From NCBI GenBank assembly GCA_028277725.1, contig JANQFX010000017.1, positions 1-52,333 of the forward strand: 52,333 bases of DNA. The letters run 5' to 3'. This document shows positions 20,444-31,300 of this stretch, piece by piece; position 1 is the stretch's first letter, and each line of letters begins with the position of its first letter. The notes beneath the pieces were generated by a model, which was given only the letters and a program-made list of their open reading frames with translations, ran no database searches and was not told the DNA's origin. The position numbers were made by a program, and so were the translations under genes. Source of the stretch: Thiohalocapsa sp. Its GTDB lineage: Bacteria > Pseudomonadota > Gammaproteobacteria > Chromatiales > Chromatiaceae.

Positions 20444-20800
20444 TCACTCCCATTCGAGTGCGCCCTTACGCCACTCGTAGAGAAATCCAACCACGAGGAT
20501 GCCGAGGAAGACGAACATGGCGATGAAGCCGGCCATGCCGAGTTCTTCTAGCACGACGGCCCAGGGAAACAGGAATGCGATCTCGAGATCGAAAATGATG
20601 AACAGGATCGCGACGAGGTAGTAGCGCACGTCGAACTTCATCCGCGCGTGCTCGAAGGCCTCGAAGCCGCATTCGTAGGGGGAATCCTTCGCCGCGTCCG
20701 GCCGGCGCGGACCGAGCACCATGCCGATCACACGGGGCACGAAGCCGATCAGCAGCGCGACGACCAGAAAGATCAGGATATGGAGATAGTCTTCCAGCAC
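20444..20800 (-). CDS. nuoA: NADH-quinone oxidoreductase subunit A
   Basis: This 118-residue subunit has three transmembrane helices, at about 6-26, 63-84 and 88-110. The loop between the first two carries the Pro-Tyr-Glu-Cys-Gly-Phe-Glu motif with the Cys near residue 43 that is exposed in the deactive state of complex I. It is the first gene of the operon. The predicted promoter lies about 50-80 bases upstream. Confidence 0.97.
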   Translation of the reverse strand: MLEDYLHILIFLVVALLIGFVPRVIGMVLGPRRPDAAKDSPYECGFEAFEHARMKFDVRYYLVAILFIIFDLEIAFLFPWAVVLEELGMAGFIAMFVFLGILVVGFLYEWRKGALEWE

Positions 20801-20851
20801 GCGTCGCTCACTCGGTTGATGCCGCCGGGGCGGCCGACAGGAGAGCGCAGC

Positions 20852-20881
20852 AGTCTAGTGCAGCCAACACCGGAGTGTCAA
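20852..20881 (-). promoter_or_regulatory. Predicted sigma70 promoter of the nuo operon
   Basis: On the minus strand, a perfect TTGACA (20876-20881) is followed after 18 bases by TAGACT (20852-20857). Transcription would start near 20845 and leave a leader of about 45 bases before nuoA. It lies downstream of the tRNA-Leu gene, so nuo need not depend on read-through from tpiA-secG. Confidence 0.65.
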
Positions 20882-20966
20882 GCCGACAGGACAGGAAGAA
20901 ATCTTTGACAATCAGCAACTTGAATTGCTGACCTTGGGGTACTCTGAAGACCGAATAACGCGTGAG

Positions 20967-20994
20967 ATCCCAGACGGGAGGCCCCGCCTGGGAT
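20967..20994 (-). terminator. Hairpin directly behind tRNA-Leu
   Basis: The 12-base arms at 20967-20978 and 20983-20994 pair with a single G-U wobble when read as minus-strand RNA, closing a four-base loop. It begins eight bases past the encoded CCA end of the tRNA. No U-tract follows, so it may end transcription weakly, or mark the 3' processing site of the tRNA precursor. Confidence 0.5.
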
Positions 20995-21002
20995 ATCGAA
21001 GG

Positions 21003-21087
21003 TGGTGCCGACGGCCGGACTCGAACCGGCACGGCTTGCGCCACTGCCCCCTCAAGACAGCGTGTCTACCAATTCCACCACGTCGGC
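21003..21087 (-). tRNA. tRNA-Leu (anticodon GAG)
   Basis: This 85-base gene has the CCA end encoded. The acceptor stem GCCGACG/CGTCGGC is perfect. The D-arm reads GTGGTGGAATTGGTAGACAC. The anticodon loop TTGAGGG gives GAG, and a variable arm and a T-arm with GGTTCGAGTCC follow. It lies between secG and nuoA on the same strand, as leuU(GAG) follows secG in E. coli. Only 36 bases separate it from the secG stop, so it is probably processed from a tpiA-secG transcript. Confidence 0.97.
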
Positions 21088-21123
21088 AAAAAAACGTTGC
21101 ATTTGAAACCGCTACGGTTCAAC

Positions 21124-21696
21124 TCACTGCTCGCGGCCACCGTCCGACCCAGCATCGTCGCCCATCGACGACGGCTCGGCACCGGACCCGTTAGCCTCTT
21201 GCCCAGCGACCTGCGAGGCTGAGGGCACGTCCTCTTCGGTCGGCCGCGGCATATCGGTGCTCGGTGACGCATCATCCACCGCACCGGGCAGATCGGCCGC
21301 GTCTACCGGCGGCAAGTCGCTGCCGGTCGTGTCCATCATCGGACCATCATCCTCGAGCGCGGCTGGAGGCAGATCGTTGTCGGCCTCCGGCGCGGCGGGC
21401 ACCACCGAGGGGATGGCGATTGGCGCCTCTTCGTCGATGCCATCCATCAGCCCCGCAGGCTCACCGAGCCGAGCCGCATAGTAGGCTAGCGCGATGCTGG
21501 TGCAGAAAAACAGTGTCGCAATGATCGCTGTCGTGCGCGACAGGAACGAGCCCGAACCCTGCGCACCAAACACCGTCGCCGAGGCACCACTACCGAAGGC
21601 CGCACCCGCATCGGCGCCCTTTCCGTGCTGGATCAGGATCAGCCCGATGAGCCCGAGCGCGAGCACCAGGTGCAGAACTGTCAGAATGAGTTGCAT
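21124..21696 (-). CDS. secG: Protein translocase subunit SecG with long acidic tail
   Basis: This is the auxiliary SecYEG subunit. The first 75 residues are canonical SecG: helix 1 (about 2-21), the cytoplasmic loop Gln-His-Gly-Lys-Gly-Ala-Asp-Ala-Gly-Ala-Ala-Phe-Gly, a Gly/Ser-rich segment, and helix 2 (about 54-74). At 190 residues it is far longer than the usual 75-130. The remaining 115 residues form a low-complexity Asp/Glu/Pro/Ser/Ala tail with no predicted membrane segment. It follows tpiA by 217 bases and precedes tRNA-Leu, the usual gammaproteobacterial order. Confidence 0.93.
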   Translation of the reverse strand: MQLILTVLHLVLALGLIGLILIQHGKGADAGAAFGSGASATVFGAQGSGSFLSRTTAIIATLFFCTSIALAYYAARLGEPAGLMDGIDEEAPIAIPSVVPAAPEADNDLPPAALEDDGPMMDTTGSDLPPVDAADLPGAVDDASPSTDMPRPTEEDVPSASQVAGQEANGSGAEPSSMGDDAGSDGGREQ

Positions 21697-21913
21697 AAGT
21701 CTTGACTGCGTGGCGTCCTCGGCCTGGCCGCATCGAGCACCTTTTCAGGCTGTTGGTGCTGGAACCGGATCGTCGGCTCCGTGATCGCTTGACGTCGGCT
21801 GACCTCGTTCTCCGCTTGAATCTTGTACTGTCGTAATCCTGGGATAAACGGACGGCGGCCTTGTCGGGGGCCCTCGACCAGTTAATCGCTATTGCGTTCC
21901 AGCGTTAGCCTGC

Positions 21914-22675
21914 TCAGACACTGCTCTGGGCGGCCTGGCAAATGGAGACGAAGTCCGCCGCCTTGAGTGCCGCGCCGCCGATGAGCCCACCGTCGATGTC
22001 CGACTGCGCGAGCAAATCCACGGCATTGCCGGGCTTCATGCTGCCGCCGTATAGGATGCGCAACTGATCGGCGACCTCACGGCTCTTTGCGGCGACCCGC
22101 GCGCGCAGGAAGGCATGGACCTCCTGCGCCTGATCCGGCGTGGCCGTCACGCCGGTCCCGATGGCCCAGACCGGCTCGTAGGCCACGACCCCATGGGCCA
22201 GCGCCTCGACACCGGACAGGTTGATCACGGCGTCGATGTGGTTCCCGACCACCTCTTCGGTCTTGCCGCTTTCGCGCTCTTCCAAGGTCTCGCCCACGCA
22301 GAGGATCGGGATGATGCCCTCGGCGACGGCCCGTGCATACTTGCGCCCGACGATCGAGTCGGTCTCGCCGTTGAACTGGCGCCGCTCCGAGTGCCCGACG
22401 ATCGCGTAGCGACAACCGAAGTCCGTCAGCATCGCCGCCGATGTCTGACCGGTGAAGGCACCACCCTCCTCGCGAGAGACATCCTGCGAGCCCCAGCCGA
22501 CAGCCGTCTCCGCAAGCATCTGCTCCGCGACATAGAGATACGGGAAGGGCGGGCAAACTGCGACATCGACCTTGTTCATGTCTGCAACACCCGCGATGAC
22601 GCCCCGCAGAAGCTCTTCTGCGTCGATCTTGGAGCCGTTCATCTTCCAGTTGCCGGCAATGAGAGGACGCCGCAT
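21914..22675 (-). CDS. tpiA: Triosephosphate isomerase
   Basis: This 253-residue cytosolic TIM-barrel enzyme interconverts glyceraldehyde-3-phosphate and dihydroxyacetone phosphate in glycolysis, gluconeogenesis and the Calvin cycle. The substrate-binding Asn-Trp-Lys-Met-Asn-Gly (Lys11), the Gly-His-Ser-Glu-Arg-Arg catalytic His near residue 95 and the Tyr-Glu-Pro-Val-Trp-Ala-Ile-Gly-Thr-Gly catalytic Glu near 166 are intact. So is the C-terminal phosphate-binding Tyr-Gly-Gly-Ser loop. A GGGAG site lies eight bases before ATG, and a promoter is predicted about 30-60 bases upstream. Length is standard. Confidence 0.98.
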   Translation of the reverse strand: MRRPLIAGNWKMNGSKIDAEELLRGVIAGVADMNKVDVAVCPPFPYLYVAEQMLAETAVGWGSQDVSREEGGAFTGQTSAAMLTDFGCRYAIVGHSERRQFNGETDSIVGRKYARAVAEGIIPILCVGETLEERESGKTEEVVGNHIDAVINLSGVEALAHGVVAYEPVWAIGTGVTATPDQAQEVHAFLRARVAAKSREVADQLRILYGGSMKPGNAVDLLAQSDIDGGLIGGAALKAADFVSICQAAQSSV

Positions 22676-22703
22676 AGAGAATCTCCCGCTGAAAAGCCGC
22701 CTA

Positions 22704-22732
22704 GTGTAGCTTCGAGCCGGGGCAAGGGCAAC
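22704..22732 (-). promoter_or_regulatory. Predicted sigma70 promoter for tpiA-secG-tRNA-Leu
   Basis: On the minus strand, TTGCCC (22727-22732) is followed after 17 bases by TACACT (22704-22709), ahead of a leader of about 20-25 bases with a good ribosome-binding site. On the opposite strand a TACACT also sits just before smpB, so the 112-base divergent gap probably holds overlapping promoters. Confidence 0.5.
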
Positions 22733-22787
22733 CGCAAGTTATCGAGGACGCTTCCGCCCCGGCCGCGCGTAGCTTACACTTTGTCGG

Positions 22788-23270
22788 ATGGCCAAGGCTA
22801 AAAAGAAAAAGCCCGCCGACGGCGGCAGCACCATCGCCCTCAACAAGAAGGCCGGGCACGAGTACCACATCGAGCAGAGGCTGGAGGCCGGCATCGCGCT
22901 CGAGGGCTGGGAGGTCAAGGGCATGCGCGCCGGCCGCGTCCAGCTCAAGGAAAGCTACGTCAAAATCCTGCGGGGCGAGGCGTACCTCATCGGTGCCCAC
23001 ATCTCCGCCCTGCCCTCGGCCTCGACGCACGTGAACCCGGAGCCCACACGCACGCGCAAGCTCCTGCTCAAGCGCGGCGAGTTGAACCGACTCATCGGCC
23101 AGACCGAGCGCGCCGGCTACACCCTGGTGCCGACAGCCCTGTACTGGAAGCGTGGCCGCGCCAAACTCGAGGTCGGACTCGCCAAGGGCAAGAAGCTCCA
23201 CGACAAACGCGCTACCGAGAAGGACCGCGACTGGGCGCGCGAGAAGGAGCGGTTGTTCAAGCAACATTAG
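22788..23270 (+). CDS. smpB: SsrA-binding protein SmpB
   Basis: This 160-residue OB-fold protein binds tmRNA and brings it to stalled ribosomes for trans-translation. It begins with a Lys-rich segment, followed by the core Asn-Lys-Lys-Ala-x-His-Glu-Tyr and [11 protein letters not shown] motifs. It ends with the basic tail [10 protein letters not shown], which occupies the mRNA channel. Length is typical. The tmRNA gene (ssrA), often adjacent in gammaproteobacteria, is not seen next to it in this window. Confidence 0.98.
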   Translation: MAKAKKKKPADGGSTIALNKKAGHEYHIEQRLEAGIALEGWEVKGMRAGRVQLKESYVKILRGEAYLIGAHISALPSASTHVNPEPTRTRKLLLKRGELNRLIGQTERAGYTLVPTALYWKRGRAKLEVGLAKGKKLHDKRATEKDRDWAREKERLFKQH

Positions 23271-23300
23271 GGAAACGCCGACTTTTAGCCGTTGCCCGTA

Positions 23301-23317
23301 CGGGGCAGGATGCCCCG
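23301..23317. terminator. Short GC hairpin between convergent smpB and typA
   Basis: CGGGGCA and TGCCCCG pair perfectly around a GGA loop, 31 bases after smpB and 81 bases beyond the typA stop. Symmetry would let it serve both genes. No U-tract flanks it, so it is a weak terminator candidate. Confidence 0.4.
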
Positions 23318-23397
23318 CCACACCCAACGACATTCGGCGTCGCCCGACTCCGCGGTCGGGGCTCATCCCGGCGTGTCGCCGCGGCGGGCAGCCGTCG

Positions 23398-25224
<1,827 letters not shown>

Positions 25225-25876
25225 TGGGGTCCGCCTCCGGGGCGGTATTGGGGGGTGTTACACGGGGCAGCCGAGTCCTGACCGCGGGCCGAACACACGA
25301 CCATCGCCGCAGGGCGATGTCGTCTTGCGGAGACTGCATGCTTACGGTTTGCGCGGGGGGGACATTCGCCGACGCCCGAACTGGGCATCTCGGGATGCTG
25401 CACATCTGACCCAGTATAGCCTGAACAGCCCATCGACAGGGTTGGCAGCGGAAGTGGCCAGCAGGAACAGCGTGTTAGGTCTTCCAGTATTGAAAAACCG
25501 GCACTTGCAGCTACAAGCTCGTGTCAGTTCGTCGTTGTAACAGGCAAGGCATTTTTTTGTCACAGCTTCTTAGCACCTACCAACAGCGCCTGTGGATAAC
25601 CCTGTGGATACAATCTTAGGAACCCCCCTAAGGCCCGGTTTTCCCAGTGGCTGCTCTAGATTGGCCACTGCCTGGCCAAGGCTCCAAGTGATTGTTTTCA
25701 CATCGACTGCGCGGCGCCGCCCGAATTCGTGTCCAAACGGGACTCACTCCCAACTGCCGGTTCAAACGCTGTGCACAACTCCGGCTCGTTCATGGGTGCA
25801 GGCGCACCTTGTCAACACCGAGCCTGTCCAATCCGATGAACGGTAGCCTCCGAGCCGGTTGGGCACTCACCCGGGT
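25225..25876. other. 650-base gap with DnaA-box-like pair and inverted repeats
   Basis: No gene is supported here. The gap contains two DnaA-box-like sites (listed separately) and a third weak match TGTGCACAA (25770-25778). It also has inverted repeats CTTAGG/CCTAAG (25615-25620/25627-25632), TTGGCCA/TGGCCAA (25661-25667/25673-25679) and GGTGC/GCACC (25795-25799/25804-25808), and a T7 run near 25551. The typA promoter and leader must also lie at its left end. Confidence 0.55.
25591..25611. promoter_or_regulatory. Tandem DnaA-box-like sites
   Basis: TGTGGATAA (25591-25599) is an exact reverse complement of the strong DnaA box TTATCCACA. TGTGGATAC (25603-25611) differs at one position. They sit in the same orientation with a 12-base period. 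This spacing of paired boxes resembles gammaproteobacterial replication origins, but no dnaA, dnaN or mnmG gene is near, so a DnaA-titration or DnaA-regulated site is equally possible. Confidence 0.5.
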
Positions 25877-26911
25877 TCACGAGCGGCAACCGCGCCGTGC
25901 GGTCGGCAACAGCAACGCAAGCACACCGAGCACCAGCGTCGTGCCGAGCAGGAACAGGTGTAGGTTCACGGCGCCTGCCAAGGCGGCCTGCATGCCGATG
26001 CCCAGAGGCACTAGCACGGCCATGCCGGCGAGCTCGTAGGAGCCGGCCCCGGCGACGCCGTGGAACGGCAGCACGCTGGAGAGTTCCGCGCCGAGTACCC
26101 CGGCGAGTACCTGCCAAAGGGGCGCATCGACGAAGTGGCCGAGTACCAGCGCGAAGCCCAGCAGCTTCGCGGCCCAGGAGAGCAGCGTCCAGAGGTAGAG
26201 CCGGGCCAGCAGCGGCGCATCCGATGGCCCCGCATCGAGGGCAAACAGCAGCAGCCGTCGCAGCCGACCCGGCCTCGACGCCCGGATCCATGCGGCCCGA
26301 CGCAGCACCAGTCCCGCGGGCACCGCCGTCAGCCACAAGAGCCCGACCAGGTGCCACCACCACGCCGGGCGGAATAGCCACAGCACCACCAGACCGCCGA
26401 GGACGAGGCTGTGGAGGTCGAGCAACCGAATCCACAGCAGAGAGACACCTGAGGTGAGAAAGCCATGGCCGAAATAGCGCCGCATGAGCCAGGGAAAGAC
26501 CAGCTCTCCGGCGCGCATGGGGAGCAGATTGTTCGCGGTCGTGTGCAGTACCGACAACCTCAGCACGGTCGGGAAGCGCCCGCCGACCACGTCTCGGAAG
26601 TAGTCTCGAACCCGCACCGCCCGCAACAGATAGCTCAGCGCCGTGAGCAGGAAGGCGCCGACCAGCAGAGCACTGGGCATGCTGCGCCAAGGGACGAGCA
26701 GATCGCGCCAGCCCACCAGCCACTCCACGGCGACGAGCAGTGCGAGCAGCAGCGCGACGCCGTATAGCCAGTCCCGCAGGGAACCGAACCGAGGCGCGGG
26801 AGCCGGCTCCGGTTCCGACCCCGACCCTGTACTCAGTTCCGACGCCGATTCCGCCTCCAAACCCACCTTGGGCTCTGGCCCGATACCGGACCTGCCACCG
26901 TCACGGCTCAC
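25877..26911 (-). CDS. Flippase-like integral membrane protein (UPF0104/LPG-synthase TM-domain family)
   Basis: This 344-residue protein has a Pro/Glu-rich cytosolic N-terminus (about 1-45) and roughly eight transmembrane segments. The Asn-Asn-Leu-Leu-Pro-Met-Arg-Ala-Gly-Glu-Leu motif near residue 117 is the signature of the YbhN/AglD family, related to the flippase domain of MprF. Members are thought to move lipids or lipid-linked precursors across the cytoplasmic membrane. Translation starts at GTG overlapping the stop of the acyltransferase gene by four bases (GTGA). It is the last gene of the tam-acyltransferase operon. No synthase domain is attached, so aminoacyl-lipid synthesis is not implied. 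Confidence 0.8.
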   Translation of the reverse strand: MSRDGGRSGIGPEPKVGLEAESASELSTGSGSEPEPAPAPRFGSLRDWLYGVALLLALLVAVEWLVGWRDLLVPWRSMPSALLVGAFLLTALSYLLRAVRVRDYFRDVVGGRFPTVLRLSVLHTTANNLLPMRAGELVFPWLMRRYFGHGFLTSGVSLLWIRLLDLHSLVLGGLVVLWLFRPAWWWHLVGLLWLTAVPAGLVLRRAAWIRASRPGRLRRLLLFALDAGPSDAPLLARLYLWTLLSWAAKLLGFALVLGHFVDAPLWQVLAGVLGAELSSVLPFHGVAGAGSYELAGMAVLVPLGIGMQAALAGAVNLHLFLLGTTLVLGVLALLLPTARRGCRS

Positions 26912-27915
26912 GAACCACCCGCCTTCGCCACGGCCTTGGCCCGGCGCCGCCGTCGGCGGCGCGACTCGGGATAGAGCGGGGGCTCGCCCTCGGGCCGCGT
27001 CTTGAAACGCCGATGCACCCAGAAATACTGCGCCGGCATCTGCCGTAGCCGCTCCTCGATGACCTGGTTCATGCGTCCGGCATCCGCTTCCTCGTCGCCG
27101 CTCGGGAAGTCCGCCAGCGGCGCCCCGAAGCGGAGCTCCAATCCTGTGCCGCGCGGCAGGTAGCGGGCAAAGGTCGGGATCACCAGGGCACCGGACAAGC
27201 GCGCAATGCGCCCCAGGGTCGGCACCGTCGCCGCCGGGACGCCACAGAAGGGCGCGAAGACCCCGCGCCGTCGGCCGGGGTCCTGGTCGGGAAGATAAAA
27301 GAAGGGCATCCCGTTCTTGACCCGGCGAATGAGCCCACGCAGGTCGTCATGCCGTTCCACCGGCAAACTGCCGAAGCGCGAGCGCCCTTTCTTCATGGTC
27401 AGGTCGATGACGGGATTGCGGATACGCTGATACATGTACGTCCCCGGGTTCAGTAACGCGGCGAAGGCGGTCCCGCAGAGCTCCAGCGCAATGAAATGGG
27501 GCACCAGGAACACCACTGCCCGTCCCTCGGCCAGGCATTGCTCGACGAACTCGACTTGCTCGAATCTCACGAGGCGCCGCAACCGAGAGGGCGAGGCACG
27601 CCAGCCGATGCCCTGGCAGACGACGGCGACACCGAGCCAGCCGAAGTGCTCGCGCACCACCGCCTCGCGCTCCGACCGACTCAACTCCGGTAGGCAGATC
27701 TCGAGATTGGTGCGGGCGACGGCGCGTCGGCCGGGCAGGACCAGGTAACTCGCCCGACCGAGACCCTGCCCCAGCGCCCAGAGGATACGAAAGGGCAATC
27801 TTGACAGCAGGGAGAAGAAGCCCACCACGAGCCACGCAGGCCAGTACCGGGGGAGCCAGAGCCGCGGCCCCGACGCGGCGCTATTCGAAGTGCGCTTGCT
27901 CGATGCGCTCGACAT
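26908..27915 (-). CDS. LpxL/HtrB-type lipid A acyltransferase
   Basis: This protein of about 335 residues belongs to the lysophospholipid/lipid A late acyltransferase family, which transfers a fatty acyl chain from acyl-ACP at the inner membrane. A single N-terminal anchor helix (about 20-45) is followed by a His-x4-Glu catalytic motif (HFIALE). A Pro-Asp-Gln-Asp-Pro-Gly-Arg-Arg stretch and the Trp-Val-His-Arg-Arg-Phe-Lys-Thr-Arg-Pro motif near the C-terminus are also typical. The basic Arg-rich tail is unusual. I chose ATG 27915, which overlaps the preceding gene by 35 bases; the open frame continues further upstream but without family sequence. The exact acyl acceptor cannot be told. Confidence 0.85.
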   Translation of the reverse strand: MSSASSKRTSNSAASGPRLWLPRYWPAWLVVGFFSLLSRLPFRILWALGQGLGRASYLVLPGRRAVARTNLEICLPELSRSEREAVVREHFGWLGVAVVCQGIGWRASPSRLRRLVRFEQVEFVEQCLAEGRAVVFLVPHFIALELCGTAFAALLNPGTYMYQRIRNPVIDLTMKKGRSRFGSLPVERHDDLRGLIRRVKNGMPFFYLPDQDPGRRRGVFAPFCGVPAATVPTLGRIARLSGALVIPTFARYLPRGTGLELRFGAPLADFPSGDEEADAGRMNQVIEERLRQMPAQYFWVHRRFKTRPEGEPPLYPESRRRRRRRAKAVAKAGGS

Positions 27916-28327
27916 AAGGCAGCTCGGCGAGTCGTTGCAGGACGAAGGCGAAATCCGGCCGGTGCGTGTCGCCCAGCACCAGCACTTGATCGGCACCGCA
28001 GCCGATGCGGCCCGGAGCCTCGGCATGGAAGCGGAGGCTGGGGTCGATCTCGCGTACCTCTTCGGCGAAACCCTCGCCGGCCGGGATGCAGAACTCGTAG
28101 TCGAGTGCGCGCTTGCCGTCGGCGGGACCGATCAGGCCTTCGGCATCCAGGTCGCAGAGGTCGAACCCAATCACGGTGAGGGCCGCAGCCGGCTCGCTCG
28201 GACTTGCGTTCGGGGAGTCGTCGAGCACCTTGTATGACGGCTCGGCGAGCGCTGGGGGGGCGACAAGCAAGACCGCGACCGCGCCCCAGACACGGAAGCG
28301 ATCAACCACGAAGATGACTAAGCGCAC
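27881..28327 (-). CDS. Secreted protein of unknown function in the tam operon
   Basis: This protein of about 148 residues starts at GTG with a GAGAGG ribosome-binding site eight bases upstream. A hydrophobic signal segment (about 8-26) ends in Ala-Leu-Ala, predicting export. The mature part of about 120 residues is acidic, has three Cys, and contains a Leu-Gly-Asp-Thr-His motif followed by an aromatic C-terminal end (Leu-Pro-Tyr-Val-Glu-Arg-Ile). I do not recognise the family. It begins 32 bases after tamB, and its 3' end overlaps the acyltransferase gene by 35 bases. Co-expression with envelope lipid genes is the only functional hint. Confidence 0.7.
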   Translation of the reverse strand: MRLVIFVVDRFRVWGAVAVLLVAPPALAEPSYKVLDDSPNASPSEPAAALTVIGFDLCDLDAEGLIGPADGKRALDYEFCIPAGEGFAEEVREIDPSLRFHAEAPGRIGCGADQVLVLGDTHRPDFAFVLQRLAELPYVERIEQAHFE

Positions 28328-28359
28328 GAAGCGGCCCTCTCGATCCAAGGATGTCCGGC

Positions 28360-31300
28360 TCAGTTCTCGAACTTGAAGAAGATGTCGGCGCCCTGGGAGT
28401 CGCCGGTCTCGGTCTGGATCTCGATCCATTTGTTGAGGTCATAGCGCATCTTGACGGCGTCCTGGGCATCGGCGGTGCCACTCTCGTACTCCACGTAGAG
28501 CTTGGGCGCGACATAGGTCCCCACGGCCAGTGCGCGCTGTCCGGCGTCTCCATCCCGCCCCGGCGGGATGCCGGTGACCAGGTAGCGGGTGATCTCAGCC
28601 TGGGTCAGATTGGGATCGGACTCCGAGAAGAAGGCCAGCTTCGGATTGCGCAGCGTGCCCAGCACGCGCACACCGGCGGTCACGTCGCCCCCCTCGCGTT
28701 GGGCGTTCAGGATGAGTCCGGGGTTGCCGATGGGTGTCTTGGCGAAGGTGACGATACCCTGCTCCACGGTCAGCGGCTTGCCAATGGCTGTCATGACGCC
28801 CAGGGTGGGAAGCGTGACCCGGTAGGTGCCGTCGACGATCTGCAGCTTGCCATCGCCCAGGATCTCCCCCTGGGGTGACTTCAGCACGCGCAGTTGGCCG
28901 CGTAGCAAACCGCGCAGGCCAAAGGCGTCGATCGAGACCTCATCACCCAGCTTCACCAGCAGATCGATGCTGAGCGGCGCGCCCTCGTCGTCGTCGCCCG
29001 GTTCCTCCACCACCACGTCCGACGACGGCTGCACCGCCCCGGTCGGCACCGTGCGCGGCTTGATTCGCGCCTGCGGCAGGTCGATCTCGCCCTGCACGGC
29101 CGTGCCCGCCGGACCCGCGCCAACCTGCATGTCCAGGGACACCAGCGCGAAATACTCGCTGCTGTCGGCCACCTTGAGATCGCGCCCGCTAATCTGGACC
29201 GTCGCGACCGGCGCATCACCGCCCAGATCCAGGTCGCCGCCGATCTCGAAGTCCCCGCCGCCGATGTTGCCGCCGCCGTCGATGCGCAGCGCGACCGGCC
29301 CGGTGCTCTCGGCGGTCAGGTTGGCGCCCGTCAACTCGAAACCGTATAGCGGTACATTGAGGCCCAGGTCCTGCACCCGCACCCGTGCGCGGATGTCCGG
29401 TTCTCCCAGGGTGCCGGATAGGGCCAGATCGGCGTCGGCGTTGCCGCGGACCTCGTCGATGTCGGGCACGAGATTGGAGATACGCGACAGACCGTCGAGC
29501 TGGACGCGCACCGCACCGCGCAACGCCTGCGCCGGCCCCCTGTCGAGCAGGAAGCCGGGCAACGTCAGTTCCGCATCGATGCCGCCCAGGCCGGGTACGG
29601 GCATCGACAGGTCCGCATCCAGGCTGTCAGGGCCGGCGCGAACATCCACACGGGTGTCGGAGAAGACGAGCTTGTCGCCGCTCTCGTCCAGAGACATCTC
29701 GATGACGCCCATCGGGATCTCGACCGTGGCCTTGCCGGCGAGGCGGTTTCCCTCGCCGCGAAAACCACCCTGGGCGCGCAGATAGCCCTCCATGACCATC
29801 AACTCCGGCAACAACGGGTTCAGTATGTCGAAGCCGACACGATCCACGTCGAGGGACACCTCGAAGCGTCCCGGGCCGGGTTGATCGTAGGACACGCAGC
29901 CGCCGGACTCATTCCCGTTCCCGAGGCACAGGGGGCCGAGCTTCACGGCCCCCTGAACGAGGCCGATATCCGCCGGGCGCTGCAGCGACCAGGTGCCGAA
30001 CTCCGCTGTCGGCAGGCTGAGCTGCGCGAGCCGGCCGGCGTAATCGCCATCGGCCGACAATCCGCCCTCGAGGCGTAGGTCCAGGCCCAGGGTCTGCCCG
30101 GCGAGGTTCGCCTCCAGTCGATGACTCGGCATGCTGCCGGTCCCACGCACGGCGAGGGTCTCGAAGCGCATGCCGCCGGCGATGAGATTGGCACCGTCGA
30201 TGTCGATGTCGAAGGCACCGGGCTGGCCCAAGGCAATATCCAGGCTGCCGGTGAGCCGTTCGATGCCCTGCGCATCCACGGCCGCGTCGCGAGCCAGCAG
30301 ATCGGCCCGGATGCGCGGGGACTCGAGCGTGCCGGAGACGGTGCCCTCGGCGGACAGTGAGCCGCGCCCGTCGGGCACCAGCGCGGCCAGGTCTGGGGCG
30401 TCGACGTCGAAGCGGAAGCTCAGGGCATCGCCCCGCAGCTCGCCGTCGGCCTTCGCCTCGCTGGTGCCGGAACCGGCGATCAGGCGGCGCAACCGCACCC
30501 GATCCCCGATCATGTCGACCTCGGCGTCGAGGCGCACCGGGTAGCCGCGCAGCTCGCCGCGTATCTGGTCGATGAGGGCATCGAACTGCGGCCCGGCGTC
30601 GGTGAGCCGACCGCTGCTCTGCACCCGCCCGCCGATGCGACCCGGCCAGTCGGCGGTCAGGGTGCCGGGATCGAGGTCCGCCAGATCGAGCGTAGCGTTC
30701 CAGCCGACCTCCGGTGCCCAGGCGACGCGGCCATCGCCTTGGATGCGACCGTCCAGCACCTGGATGTCCAGACGCTTGATCTGCGCCGACGCCAGGTCGC
30801 CACTAGCGGCGAAATCGATGCGCGTCGGCGGGTAATCGGCGATGGCGGCGCTACCCTGGAGCTGGACGTCATAGCCCTCGTCCAGCCCACCGGCGCTGGT
30901 CAGCTCGAAGCCGACGCGCCCGTCGAGGCCGTCCTGCACCTTCCCCGGGTCCAGGTCGTCCGCGCGCAGATCGAGGTCCCAGGTCACCGCCGGTGTCCAG
31001 GCGACCTGGCCGCCACCTTCCACCCGGCCCTCTAGTGCGTCGATGGTCAGGGTGTCGAGCGTCGCACGGGACAGGTCGCCGGCGCCGCCGATGACGAGAT
31101 CCGCCGGGGGATACGCGGTCAGGGCCGCGTTCACCTCGGCGTCGAACCGATAGCCATCGTCGAGGCCGCCGCTGGAGCCCGCCTGCATGGAAACCTTGCC
31201 GTCGAGCCCTGACCACTGCAGACCGGGGTCGATGTCGGCGGCGGTCAGCGCGACGTCCCAGGTGACCGCCGGCGCCCAGGCCGCCGTGCCGCTCGCCTCG

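Noticed and set aside
23271..23397. tmRNA (ssrA) next to smpB
   Set aside because: The gap is only 127 bases and lacks the tRNA-like ends and tag-coding region of tmRNA.
25225..25876. Chromosomal replication origin
   Set aside because: Only one exact DnaA box and one near match, no dnaA/dnaN/mnmG neighbours and no clear AT-rich unwinding element. It is kept as a finding, not called as an origin.
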